Assembly (NCBI RefSeq): GCF_016862555.1
Contig: NZ_BONE01000019.1
Coordinates: 56,922 to 120,921 of the forward strand
Source: Asanoa siamensis
Lineage (GTDB): Bacteria; Actinomycetota; Actinomycetes; Mycobacteriales; Micromonosporaceae
DNA: 64,000 nt
Direction: 5' to 3'
Each line of letters begins with the position of its first letter. Positions within the stretch are counted from its first letter, which is position 1. Below, one piece after another: positions 27,724 to 35,487 of this stretch. The notes beneath the pieces are model-generated. The model had not been told where the DNA came from and made no database searches. It saw only the letters and a program-made list of their open reading frames with translations. The translations under genes were made by a program, and so were the position numbers.

Positions 27724-28989
27724 TCAGGAGATCGCGGCCGCCTTGCGGAGCAGGACCGCGCGTTCCTTGGCGTTGCCGCACAGGCGCGCCGCCAACTCCA
27801 GTTCGGCCCGGGCCTCGTCGGTCCGGCCGAGCCGGATCAGCAACTCGCCCCGCACGGTCGGCAGCAGGTGCGAGCCCGACAGCCGCCCACCGACGGCCAG
27901 ATCGTCCACGATGGACAAAGCCGGCCCAGGGCCGGTGGCCATCGCCACCGCGACCGCGCGGTTGAGCTCGACCACCGGCGACGGGGCCACCCGGCCCAGC
28001 GCCTCGTAGAGCAGGACGATCCGTTCCCAGTCGGTCTCCTCGACCGACGCCGCCGCGGCATGACAGGCGGCGATGCCGGCCTGCAGGCCGTACGGCCCGA
28101 GGCCCCGGCCCAGCGCCGACGCGCGGTCGAGCGCCGCCCGGCCGCGCCGGATCGCCGACCGGTCCCAGCGCAGCCGGTCCTGGTCCTCCAGCAGCACGGC
28201 TTCGCCGTCGGGGCCGGTCCGGGCCGGGAACCGGGCCGCGGTCAGCTCGCAGAGCGCGAGCAGCCCGTGCACCTCCGGCTCGTCGGGCAGCAGCGCGGCC
28301 AGCATCCGGGCCAGCCGGATCGCCTCGTGCGCCAGGTCGGTGCGCAACAGCCGGTCACCGGCCGTCGCGGTCGAGCCCTCGGTGAAGATCACGTAGAGCA
28401 CGCTCAGCACGCCGCCGAGCCGTTCGCGATGCTCCGCCGCCGGCGGCAGCTCGAACGGGACGCCCGCGGCCGCGATGGTCTTCTTCGCCCGGGTGATCCG
28501 CGCCTGGATCGTCGGCACCGGCACGAGAAACGCTCGCGCTATCTCCTCAGTGGACAGACCGCCGACGGTACGCAGGGTCAGCGCCACCCGGGCCTCGGGG
28601 GAGAGCACGGGGTGGCAGGCCACGAACATCAGCGCGAGGACGTCGTCGTCGACCCGGTCGGGATCCCAGGCCAGGTCGTACGTCTCCGGAGTCGTGTGGG
28701 CGATCGTCGCGTACCGCTCGTTCAGTGCCGCCCGGCGCCGGAACCCGTCGATCGCCCGCCGCCGCGCCGTGGACAGCAACCAGCCCACCGGCGAGTCCGG
28801 CGTGCCCTCACGGGCCCAGGTGACCAGCGCTTCCGCCATCGCCTCCTGGGCGACGTCCTCGGCGAGCTCGAAGTCACCGGTGTAGCGGGCGAGCGCCGAG
28901 ATGATCCGGGCAGACTCGATCCGCCACACCGCCTCGACGGCCCGCCGCGCCGACTCGGCGGTCGGCGGGCCGTCCGTGGCGCCGGTCAT
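27724..28989 (-). CDS. ECF42-type RNA polymerase sigma factor
   Basis: The 421-residue protein has sigma region 2 (FELAEDVAQEAMAEALVTW) and region 4 (LSTEEIARAFLVPVPTIQAR), followed by a long TPR-like C-terminal domain of over 200 residues (DUF6596), the hallmark of ECF42 factors. The ATG at 28989 shares a base with the stop of the YCII gene, the fixed partner of this class. No anti-sigma factor accompanies ECF42; activity is thought to be governed by its own C-terminal extension. Convergent with argS. Confidence 0.92.
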   Translation of the reverse strand: MTGATDGPPTAESARRAVEAVWRIESARIISALARYTGDFELAEDVAQEAMAEALVTWAREGTPDSPVGWLLSTARRRAIDGFRRRAALNERYATIAHTTPETYDLAWDPDRVDDDVLALMFVACHPVLSPEARVALTLRTVGGLSTEEIARAFLVPVPTIQARITRAKKTIAAAGVPFELPPAAEHRERLGGVLSVLYVIFTEGSTATAGDRLLRTDLAHEAIRLARMLAALLPDEPEVHGLLALCELTAARFPARTGPDGEAVLLEDQDRLRWDRSAIRRGRAALDRASALGRGLGPYGLQAGIAACHAAAASVEETDWERIVLLYEALGRVAPSPVVELNRAVAVAMATGPGPALSIVDDLAVGGRLSGSHLLPTVRGELLIRLGRTDEARAELELAARLCGNAKERAVLLRKAAAIS

Positions 28990-29408
28990 CAGAGCTGGCC
29001 GGTCCGCTCGCGCCAGGCCCGCTCGGCGACGATCCACTCGTTGTCCTGCGGGAACTCGTCGATCGTCGGCACCCGGCGGATCTCGCACTTCGCGCCCGGC
29101 ATGCCCGGCAGCCGCTTGGCCCACTCGACCGCCTCCTCCTTCGAGGCGACGTCGAGCATCCAGAAGCCGCCGAAGAGCTCCTTGGTCTCGCCGTACGGGC
29201 CGTCGGTCACCACCGGGGTCTCGCCGCCGAGGTCGACGACCACCCCCTGCGACGGGTCGTCGAGGCCCTCGGCAGCGACCAGCACGCCGGCCTTGATCAT
29301 CTCCTGGTTGACCCGGCCCATGGTCGCCAGCATCTCGTCGAACGGTGTCGACATCATCGCCGCGGTGGTCTCGTCGGTGCCGCGCATGATCAGCATGTAC
29401 TTCGCCAT
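28989..29408 (-). CDS. YCII/DGPF-domain protein, ECF42 partner
   Basis: The 139-residue protein has the DGPF/YCII dimeric alpha+beta barrel: MAKYMLIMRGTDE start, a VTDGPYGETKELFGGFWML motif, then AVEWAKRLPG. Genes of this family sit directly before ECF42 sigma genes throughout Actinobacteria; their exact biochemical role remains unknown. It is the first gene of the two-gene operon (TGATG overlap). Confidence 0.92.
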   Translation of the reverse strand: MAKYMLIMRGTDETTAAMMSTPFDEMLATMGRVNQEMIKAGVLVAAEGLDDPSQGVVVDLGGETPVVTDGPYGETKELFGGFWMLDVASKEEAVEWAKRLPGMPGAKCEIRRVPTIDEFPQDNEWIVAERAWRERTGQL

Positions 29409-29539
29409 GATGGTTCTCCCTACCGTTTCACGGGCCGCTTCCCGACCCTTTCACGCCAAGGTCGAACGGCTCGGGCGGGGATCGACACGTCCGCCGAAGA
29501 AATTTAGGCTGGGTTTCCACTCATGATCGGAGCGGTGGC

Positions 29540-30097
29540 ATGCGGGCGTTCCGGCTCGACGACGGGCCCGACGGGGACGGGCGCTTCGCCGCCGAGGTCC
29601 GCCGCCGCGTGGCCGAGTTCGACGGCATCTGGGGCGACGTCGCGCCCGTCGGGTTCGCGGCCGTCGCGTGGGGATTGGCGACGAGCCTGACCCCGGCGTA
29701 CGTCCGACCGCATCCCCGGATCCTGTCCGTGACCTGCCGCCGCAACTCCTGGGACGGCACGCTGACCGGCGAGGTGGCGATCGCCGCCCCGTGGCCGGCC
29801 GCGCTCGCCGGCGCGCGCGCCTGGACGCAGGACCGCGGGTGGCGCGACTGGCCGCAGACGTTCGGCCAGTACCTCGCGCCCACCGATCACGACATCGTGC
29901 GCGCCCCGCACCTGCGTACCCAGGTGCTGGTCGATCTGACCGTCCCGCCCGACAGCCTGCCGGCGACGCCCGCGGGTCCCGGCGACGACGTCGAAACCGC
30001 GGCGCGGCGGGCCGTCGCGGTCATCGCGCGCGAGCTGAGCGACCTGATCGGCCCGATGCTCGCCCAACTCGACGCGGGGCTGCCCACGCCGCGCTGA
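29540..30097 (+). CDS. Hypothetical protein, 185 residues
   Basis: The frame has strong coding character but no motif I recognise. The protein is soluble, Trp-rich (nine Trp) and has a regular strand/helix pattern, for example WGDVAPVGFAAVAWGLATS and LRTQVLVDLTVPP, ending in a helix of Arg and Leu. It starts after GATCGGAGCGGTGGC and is convergent with the SigE-type sigma gene, one base apart. No function is proposed. Confidence 0.65.
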   Translation: MRAFRLDDGPDGDGRFAAEVRRRVAEFDGIWGDVAPVGFAAVAWGLATSLTPAYVRPHPRILSVTCRRNSWDGTLTGEVAIAAPWPAALAGARAWTQDRGWRDWPQTFGQYLAPTDHDIVRAPHLRTQVLVDLTVPPDSLPATPAGPGDDVETAARRAVAVIARELSDLIGPMLAQLDAGLPTPR

Positions 30098-30098
30098 C

Positions 30099-30620
30099 TC
30101 AGATCCGGGCGAAGTCGTCGCCGAGCACCGCGCGCAGCCGGGCCAGCGCCCGCGCGTTCTGGGTCTTGACCACCGACACCGAGACGCCCAGGATCTCGGC
30201 CACCGCCTCGACGCTCAGGTCCTCCCAGTGGCGGAGCACGACGATGGCCTGGTCGCGCAGCGGCAGCGTGGCGAGCGCGCGGAGCAGCACGACATGGGTC
30301 GCCACTGCTTCGGCCGGGCCCGGCCGGGCGGCGGCTTCCGGCAGGTCGGCCAGGACGACCTCGCCCGCGCTGCGCCGGTTGCGCTGATCGAAGAGGGCGT
30401 TGAGCAGGACCTTCCGGGAGTACGCGGCAAGGTTGGCGGTATGTCTGATCCGCCCCCATGAGGCGTACATGTTGGCGAAGGTGGTCTGGGTCAGGTCCTG
30501 GGCGAGATGCCAGTCCCGGCACATGAGGTACGCGGTGCGCCGCAGCCGCGGTGCCGTCGCGACGACGAAGGCGGTGAACTCGGCTTCCCGCTCCTGGCGT
30601 CGGGCCGCACCCCAGCTCAC
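30099..30620 (-). CDS. SigE-family ECF RNA polymerase sigma factor
   Basis: The 173-residue protein has region 2 (LRRTAYLMCRDWHLAQDLTQ) and region 4.2 (DLSVEAVAEILGVSVSVVKT), matching the actinobacterial SigE (SigE family, ECF50-like) subfamily. It starts at GTG 30620, overlapping the stop of the FtsX-ectodomain gene as GTGA, so the two are translated together. The upstream partner with an anchored N-terminus is the probable modulator. Confidence 0.9.
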   Translation of the reverse strand: MSWGAARRQEREAEFTAFVVATAPRLRRTAYLMCRDWHLAQDLTQTTFANMYASWGRIRHTANLAAYSRKVLLNALFDQRNRRSAGEVVLADLPEAAARPGPAEAVATHVVLLRALATLPLRDQAIVVLRHWEDLSVEAVAEILGVSVSVVKTQNARALARLRAVLGDDFARI

Positions 30621-31225
30621 GGAGTTGCCGCCACGTCGGCGCCGGCGGGGCAGCGGCTGTCGATCACGGTTTCGACGCCCGGCGCCTGTTCGGCCTGCCG
30701 CGTGAGCCCCGCGATGCCGGACCCGAGGGTCAGCTTGACCCGGAACGACTCCGGAAGGTGGCTCGGCTTGACCGCCTCGACGAGCGCCGGCGCGTCCGAG
30801 AACATCCGCTTGAACCGGGCGTACGCCTCGTCGCGGCTCTCGTACCGCACCTCGTGCGCGGCCGGGTTTTCCAGCAGCAGGTCATGGACGTACACGCGTT
30901 GTTCGTCGGTTATCTCGGGAAGCAGGAAGACCGACAGGTCGGTCGCGCCGTCCAGGGCCGGCGACTGGCACACGGGGTTGATCTGGCTCGCGAACTCGGC
31001 CGGCACGGTCCGGAGCGGCGGATCGCCGCGTTGCGGCGCGAGGTTCGCCACCACCAGCGCCGCGGCCAGGGTGGCGCCGGCACCGCCCGCCACCAGGGCC
31101 TTGCGCCGGCGGCTCCGCCGGCGGGCCAGGCCGAGGGAGACCGCGCGCCCGGCCAGGTCGGCCGGCGTGGCGTCGGGCTCGTCGGCCAGCGCGCGGTCGA
31201 AAAGCTGCTTCAGATCCTGGTCCAC
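30617..31225 (-). CDS. Membrane protein with FtsX extracellular domain, partner of SigE-type sigma factor
   Basis: The protein of 202 residues has a cytoplasmic N-terminus (DLKQLFDRALADEPDATPAD), a basic stop RRRSRRRK, one transmembrane helix (about residues 45-65), and an extracytoplasmic domain that matches the FtsX ECD: LSVFLLPEITDEQ, EVRYESRDEAYARFKRMF, LPESFRVKL and VETVID. The FtsX permease helices are absent. GTG 31225 has GGGAG five bases upstream; another GTG at 31258 lacks one. N-terminal layout is like an anti-sigma factor, so it may sense envelope state for the coupled sigma factor. Confidence 0.75.
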   Translation of the reverse strand: MDQDLKQLFDRALADEPDATPADLAGRAVSLGLARRRSRRRKALVAGGAGATLAAALVVANLAPQRGDPPLRTVPAEFASQINPVCQSPALDGATDLSVFLLPEITDEQRVYVHDLLLENPAAHEVRYESRDEAYARFKRMFSDAPALVEAVKPSHLPESFRVKLTLGSGIAGLTRQAEQAPGVETVIDSRCPAGADVAATP

Positions 31226-31336
31226 GGGTCGCTCCCGTCGCTGGGTGTGGCCGGTCACCAGTGATGACGGGTTGAGCCACGGAAATGGTCACACCCCACT
31301 GCGACGATCGGGTACGCATCGAGGGGAGTGATCGTC

Positions 31337-32164
31337 ATGAGGTACGGGCTCGACGTCCCGGTTTCCGGCGACTACGCGGATCCGCGACTGCTGGCGTCGC
31401 TGGCCGCCGACGCGGAAGCCGCGGGTTGGGACGGCTTCTTCCTGCAGGACGGGGTCAACGCGGCCGAGCCGATGGCCGATCCGTGGATCGCGCTAGGGGT
31501 GGTCGCGTTGGCGACGTCGCGCCTACGGATCGGCGTGCTGGTCACCCCGCTGGCCCGGCGGCGACCATGGCAGGTCGCGCGGCAGGCCACGACGTTGGAT
31601 CAGCTGTCCGGCGGGCGGCTGACCCTGGGCGCGGGCCTGGGGTTCAGCGCGGTCGACTTCACGCCGTTCGGTGAGCCGTGGGACGCGCGGACCCGGGCGG
31701 AGATGCTCGACGAGGCGCTGTCGGTCGTGACCGGCCTCTGGTCGGGGTCGCCGTTTTCCTTCCACGGGCGGCACTACCGACTCGACGAGGTCACGATCGC
31801 CCCGCCGCCGGTGCAGCGGCCTAGGGTGCCGGTCTGGCTGGCGGCCGGTTGGCCCAACCGGCGCCCGCTGGCACGGGCGGCACGGTGGGACGGGGTCTAT
31901 CTGATGACCGCGCACCAGCGCACCGGCGAGCTGCTCGAACCGGCCGACGTCGCGGGGGCCGTCGCGGAGCTGGGCGTTGTGGGGGCGGGTTTCGACGTGG
32001 CTTTCAACGCCGTGCGGCCTTCGGCTCCGGAGTTGGCCTCGGCACGGGTGCGGGAGTTCGCGGCGGCCGGCGGGACGTGGTGGGTGGAGCTGGCACCGCC
32101 GCCGTCGGAAGGCGGGCCGTCGGCTTATCGATCACGGATCAGGGGCGGGCCACCCCTACCGTAG
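31337..32164 (+). CDS. LLM-class (F420-type) flavin-dependent oxidoreductase
   Basis: The 275-residue protein has the luciferase-like monooxygenase barrel: AEAAGWDGFFLQDG, LRIGVLVTPLARRRPWQVAR, then LSGGRLTLGAGLGFS and a substrate-side loop WSGSPFSFHGRHY. In actinomycetes this branch usually uses coenzyme F420 or FMN. The ATG at 31337 has GAGGGGAG about eight bases upstream. Its stop codon lies inside the palindromic operator of the next gene. Substrate unknown. Confidence 0.88.
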   Translation: MRYGLDVPVSGDYADPRLLASLAADAEAAGWDGFFLQDGVNAAEPMADPWIALGVVALATSRLRIGVLVTPLARRRPWQVARQATTLDQLSGGRLTLGAGLGFSAVDFTPFGEPWDARTRAEMLDEALSVVTGLWSGSPFSFHGRHYRLDEVTIAPPPVQRPRVPVWLAAGWPNRRPLARAARWDGVYLMTAHQRTGELLEPADVAGAVAELGVVGAGFDVAFNAVRPSAPELASARVREFAAAGGTWWVELAPPPSEGGPSAYRSRIRGGPPLP

Positions 32165-32198
32165 ACACTGTCTACGGCTGCTGGTAGACAGTGTCTAT
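32161..32198 (+). promoter_or_regulatory. Tandem palindromic operators and promoter of the acyltransferase gene
   Basis: Two 15-bp palindromes, GTAGACACTGTCTAC (32161-32175) and GTAGACAGTGTCTAT (32184-32198), share the core TAGACA-N-TGTCTA with centres 23 bp apart. TAGACA at 32162-32167 and at 32185-32190 are 17 bp apart, as -35 and -10 elements would be, and place a transcription start at or near the ATG 32197, giving a leaderless mRNA. This suits a TetR-type dimer bound twice on one DNA face. No TetR gene is in the window. Confidence 0.72.
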
Positions 32199-32865
32199 GG
32201 ACGGCCCATTCCTGTACGCGCTAGCCCACCGCACGGTCGGCGGCTACCTGCGTTCCCGCTGGCGACCGACGGTGGCGGGCCTCGACAACCTGCCGGAGAG
32301 AGGAGGCGCGATCCTGGCGGCCAACCACCTGTCGGTGGCAGACCAGGTGTTCCTCGGGATCCTGACGCCGCGGCACATCGCGTTCTGGGCGAAGGCGGAA
32401 TACTTCCGCGCCGTTGGCGCGGCGGGCTACCTGACGCGGCACGTGGTCACGGGCATGGGCGCGATCCCGGTCGACCGGGGCGGCGGCCGCGCGGCCCTGA
32501 CGGCCTTCGACGCCGCTACGCCGATCCTGCGCGCGGGCGGCCTGGTCGCGATCTTCCCGGAGGGGACGCGGTCGCCGGACGGCCGGCTTTATCGCGGCCG
32601 CACGGGGGCGGTCCGGCTGGCCCACCGTGCCGGCGTGCCCATCATCCCGGTCGGCATCCGCGGCACGGACCGCTTGCGTGCGCGGGGTGCGCTGCTGCCG
32701 CGCCGCCACCCGATCAGCATCACGTTCGGGCCGGCCTTGCAGGTCCACATCGACAGGCCGGCCGACATCCGCCGGCACACCGACACGCTGATGGGCGCGA
32801 TCCAGAAGCTGACGAACCAGACCTACGTGCCCCACCACGCACCACCGACCCGGCAGCCCCGGTGA
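32197..32865 (+). CDS. 1-acyl-glycerol-3-phosphate acyltransferase family protein
   Basis: The 222-residue PlsC-type enzyme has the block I motif NHLSVADQVF (NHxxxxD), the block III PEGTRSPDGRLYRGRTGAV and block IV VPIIPVGIRGT. It would acylate lysophosphatidate or a related lipid at the membrane face. The ATG 32197 lies in the second operator, so the mRNA is probably leaderless and repressed by a regulator elsewhere. It is the last protein gene before the tRNA. Confidence 0.9.
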   Translation: MDGPFLYALAHRTVGGYLRSRWRPTVAGLDNLPERGGAILAANHLSVADQVFLGILTPRHIAFWAKAEYFRAVGAAGYLTRHVVTGMGAIPVDRGGGRAALTAFDAATPILRAGGLVAIFPEGTRSPDGRLYRGRTGAVRLAHRAGVPIIPVGIRGTDRLRARGALLPRRHPISITFGPALQVHIDRPADIRRHTDTLMGAIQKLTNQTYVPHHAPPTRQPR

Positions 32866-33469
32866 AGGCGGCAACCCCCGTCGGATGCGGGCCTGCTGGG
32901 AACCCGCGACCCGCGCTCGCGGCCGCCGGTGGACGCCCCGGCTGTCCGACGCAGACCCAACGCGGCGTCGACGGTCAGAGCGGGTGCCGCGACGACATGC
33001 CTGGCGATGGGCACTCATCGCCAGCCTGGACTTGGAGGGAGGCCGCGCCGCCGTGACCCGCTTGTCCTGTGCGACGGGTCCGGACCCGTCGAGGCTCGGT
33101 TCGGCCCTGCGCACCTACTTCTAAGCGCGGCGGGTCTGGCTGTTGGTTGGGTGACACCTTCGCCCAACCCCATCGGGGTGCGGTCTGCGCGTAGGCAGTC
33201 ATCGAGCGTTGGCCGGGTCGGACCGTCACCTAACACGTCCCTTGGCGTAACCCGTTCGGGTGTGGTTGGACGGATTTCGACGGTCCTGGTGGGTTCGGAC
33301 ATGTCGGACCTCGCGCAACCCCGTCTAGCTGCGGCGAGCCCGAGGTCAGAGCGCCTGGTCGGTTCACGTGAGGGGGCAGCGGCGTCATTCATCTGCGCGG
33401 CGCCGGGCGGGTGGGGTTCTGCCGCCGTAAGCTCATGCGCCAGAATGTCGAGGCCCGTGGGGACGCCTC
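32866..33469. other. 604-base gap without a supported gene
   Basis: Open frames here have no family resemblance and conflicting strands, so I call none coding. Several short GC-rich hairpins of the type ACCCC-ATC-GGGGT (near 33168) and CCCG-TT-CGGG occur, and GC content drops a little in 33120-33300. The segment leads into the tRNA at 33470 and probably contains its promoter, but no clear -35/-10 pair was found. Confidence 0.5.
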
Positions 33470-33544
33470 GGGGTCGTAGCCCAATTGGCAGCAGGCAAAC
33501 GGTTTAGGTCCGTTCCAGTGCGGGTTCGAGTCCCGTCGACCCTA
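33470..33544 (+). tRNA. tRNA with anticodon UAG (reads CUA, Leu), short variable arm, copy 1
   Basis: A 75-base cloverleaf can be drawn: acceptor GGGGTCG/CGACCCT, D arm from GCC to GGC, anticodon stem AACGG/CCGTT with loop TTTAGGT (anticodon TAG at 33505-33507), five-base variable region CCAGT, T arm GCGGG-TTCGAGT-CCCGT, discriminator A. A Leu tRNA should have a long variable arm, which is missing. Compared with the copy at 57108, position 72 is T rather than C (G1-T72), the last T-stem base is T, and one D-loop base differs, so this copy may be decaying. Confidence 0.75.
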
Positions 33545-33662
33545 CTGCTCCTTATCGCCTCCGGCGCCGCGGAGGCTTCCAACCCGCAACCCATGAGCGT
33601 CCCGCGGCCACTCGTCCGCACCGTGGTGTCCAGTCCGACATGCGCTGTCACCACGGTGCCGG

Positions 33663-34027
33663 GCGAATGGGGGCCGTCCGGCGCGGTGCCCGCGTGGGGC
33701 AGGCGCTCGCCGCCTCGGTGTGGGGCGAGTCGCGGCGGACCGGAGGGGTGTCCGCGTAGGGCAGGCGCTGGCCGCCCCGGTGCGGGGCGAGTCGAGGCAG
33801 ACCGGAGCGGTGCCCGCCTGGACAGGCACACCCCGCCCCGGCGCCGGGCGAGTCGAGGCCGACCGGGGTGTGCCCGCCTCGACAGGCGCAGGCCACCGCG
33901 GCGACCTGCGAGTCATGGCCGTACGGAGCGAGGCCTGCCTCGAAGGCGCACGTCACCGCGGCGCCCAGCGAGTCAAGACTGGTGGACCGTCGGGATGCAC
34001 CGTTACCGCCGCGGTCGGTCAAGCCAG
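33663..34027. repeat. 60-62 bp GC-rich minisatellite, about six degenerate copies
   Basis: Units beginning GGCGAGTCGAGGC-GACCGG recur at 33663, 33725, 33787, 33848, 33908 and 33968, each with a middle like GTGCCCGCCT and GACAGGCGCAGGCC. Spacing shrinks from 62 to 60 bp and identity falls toward the 3' end. Both strands stay open over parts of it, but the encoded strings are low-complexity Arg/Gly/Pro, so I treat it as non-coding. The stretch 33545-34211 holds no other recognisable feature. Confidence 0.75.
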
Positions 34028-34211
34028 CGTCACACATCCCGCCACGGGAACGGTCCGGCACTCCGCCACATCGGACCACACCGAAGTGCCTCGCCTGACC
34101 GGGTTTCGCCGAGGCCGGAGCCGCACGGTCGGGCCGGAGCGGTACCCGTGAGGTCAAGCCCACCCGTCACCCCTGCCCGCCCGCCGAACCGTGACTGCTA
34201 TTCATGAGCGC

Positions 34212-34763
34212 ATGAACGCGTCGCCCACCAGGTCCTCTGCGGCACGGCTCGTCATGGTTGGCATGCGCGCCTGTGCCGTCCTCACCCTGGTCGATCTGCT
34301 GATGGTCGGCGCTAAGTACGAAGACCGCGTCATGGTCGTCACCCACAGCACCCCCGACATACCCCCGCTCGGCTTCCTCGCCGTCCTCGTCGAACTCGCC
34401 ACACCGCTCGACACCGTCCTCGCGATAACCGGATCATCCTGGATCCTCGCCGCGGCCACCACCGCCGTCGCCTTCCTCGTGTGGAGACGCCGGACAGCCA
34501 AGACCACCGACCTCCGACCATGGTGGACAGCGCTGCTCCTCACCACCCCACTCGTCGCCGCGGCGGTCGTCTGGCGGCAAGCCGTCGTCGCGTACGAGAT
34601 CGGTGGTCAACAGATGCGTGACACCCGCCCGTACGCCTACCTCCTCTGGGCAACCGCAGCGGCCGCCGTCCTCTACACCACGGCACGAGGCCGCAAAATA
34701 GCGAAGGCCGACCCGGTCACGCGTCCCGACGACGGAACAGCACCCCGGCACCCACAACCGTGA
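34212..34763 (+). CDS. Hypothetical membrane protein, four predicted helices
   Basis: The 183-residue product has hydrophobic segments near residues 10-30, 50-80, 97-117 and 137-155, a basic loop WRRRTAKTTD and a charged Pro-rich C-terminus. I recognise no family. The frame has GC-rich third positions and Cys/Trp usage of a real membrane protein. GTG 34191 is an alternative start. Its last 47 bases overlap the convergent ABC permease gene, which is unusual but allowed. Confidence 0.6.
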   Translation: MNASPTRSSAARLVMVGMRACAVLTLVDLLMVGAKYEDRVMVVTHSTPDIPPLGFLAVLVELATPLDTVLAITGSSWILAAATTAVAFLVWRRRTAKTTDLRPWWTALLLTTPLVAAAVVWRQAVVAYEIGGQQMRDTRPYAYLLWATAAAAVLYTTARGRKIAKADPVTRPDDGTAPRHPQP

Positions 34764-35487
34764 CAGCGACGAACACCGCGAACACCACCCCCGACGGCCA
34801 CCGGGAGAACAGGCCCACCTCCGACGCCAACCCGCCCGACGCCTCGCCCGCCGCGCTGACCAACTGCAAGCCCGCCGTGAACGGCAGGAACTTCACCGCC
34901 GGGAGCAACCAGTCCAGAGCCGGCGCGTACGACAGTCGGAAGATGAGCTGTTCGACGATCATCGGCGTCACGAGCAGCACCACCAACGCGCCCGGCACGC
35001 CGCGCAGCAACTGGCCCAACGCGACCCCGAGCACCGACCACAGCCCGCCCAGCAACAGGTACCCGGCGACCGTCGGATCGGCCAGAGGAAGCGACGACCA
35101 GAAGAACCGCGTCACCCCGACGTTGACCACAATGGACAAGAAGGTCACGACCAGGCCCGTCGCGCCGACGACGAGCAATTTGGCCGAGAACAGCCGCAGG
35201 CGGCGCGGCACCGACGTCAGCGTCGGCTGGATCGTGCCGTAGCGGTACTCGTGCCCCGACGCCAGCACGCCCAGCACCGCCAGGAAGACCACCGCCATCG
35301 GCACCGGCAGGTTCGCGCCGCCGCCGGTCACCGCGGCCACCATCAGGTCGCGGCCCGGGTCGTCGGGTTCCAGCCAGGCGATCAACACCGCGATCACCGC
35401 GTTGAGCAGCAGAGCCGAACCGATCAGCCAGTACGTGGACCGCAGCGTACGCAGCCGCACCCATTCGAACCGCAGCGCGTCGGTCAT
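34717..35487 (-). CDS. ABC-2 type exporter permease
   Basis: The 256-residue membrane protein begins MTDALRFEWVRLRTLRSTYW, typical of actinobacterial ABC-2 permeases for antibiotics or bacteriocins, with six hydrophobic helices and a GHEYRYGTIQPTLTSVPRR loop between helices 2 and 3. Its ATG overlaps the stop of the ATPase gene (ATGA). The end is convergent with, and overlaps, the hypothetical membrane protein gene. Confidence 0.9.
   Translation of the reverse strand: MTDALRFEWVRLRTLRSTYWLIGSALLLNAVIAVLIAWLEPDDPGRDLMVAAVTGGGANLPVPMAVVFLAVLGVLASGHEYRYGTIQPTLTSVPRRLRLFSAKLLVVGATGLVVTFLSIVVNVGVTRFFWSSLPLADPTVAGYLLLGGLWSVLGVALGQLLRGVPGALVVLLVTPMIVEQLIFRLSYAPALDWLLPAVKFLPFTAGLQLVSAAGEASGGLASEVGLFSRWPSGVVFAVFVAVTVVGAGVLFRRRDA

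Noticed and set aside
27724..29124. Longer version of the ECF42 sigma gene starting at 29124
   Set aside because: The extra N-terminus overlaps the YCII gene and lacks sigma features; ATG 28989 with a TGATG overlap fits the family.
32866..33469. Possible small genes in the gap before the tRNA
   Set aside because: Conflicting frames on both strands, no ribosome-binding sites and no known motifs.
33503..33509. Anticodon loop TTTAGGT taken as amber-suppressor tRNA
   Set aside because: The anticodon is UAG, which pairs with CUA. Reading the UAG stop codon would need anticodon CUA, so this is not an amber suppressor.
33485..34207. Open frame of 240 codons over tRNA and minisatellite
   Set aside because: It runs through the tRNA gene and a tandem repeat, and its product has no composition of a folded protein.
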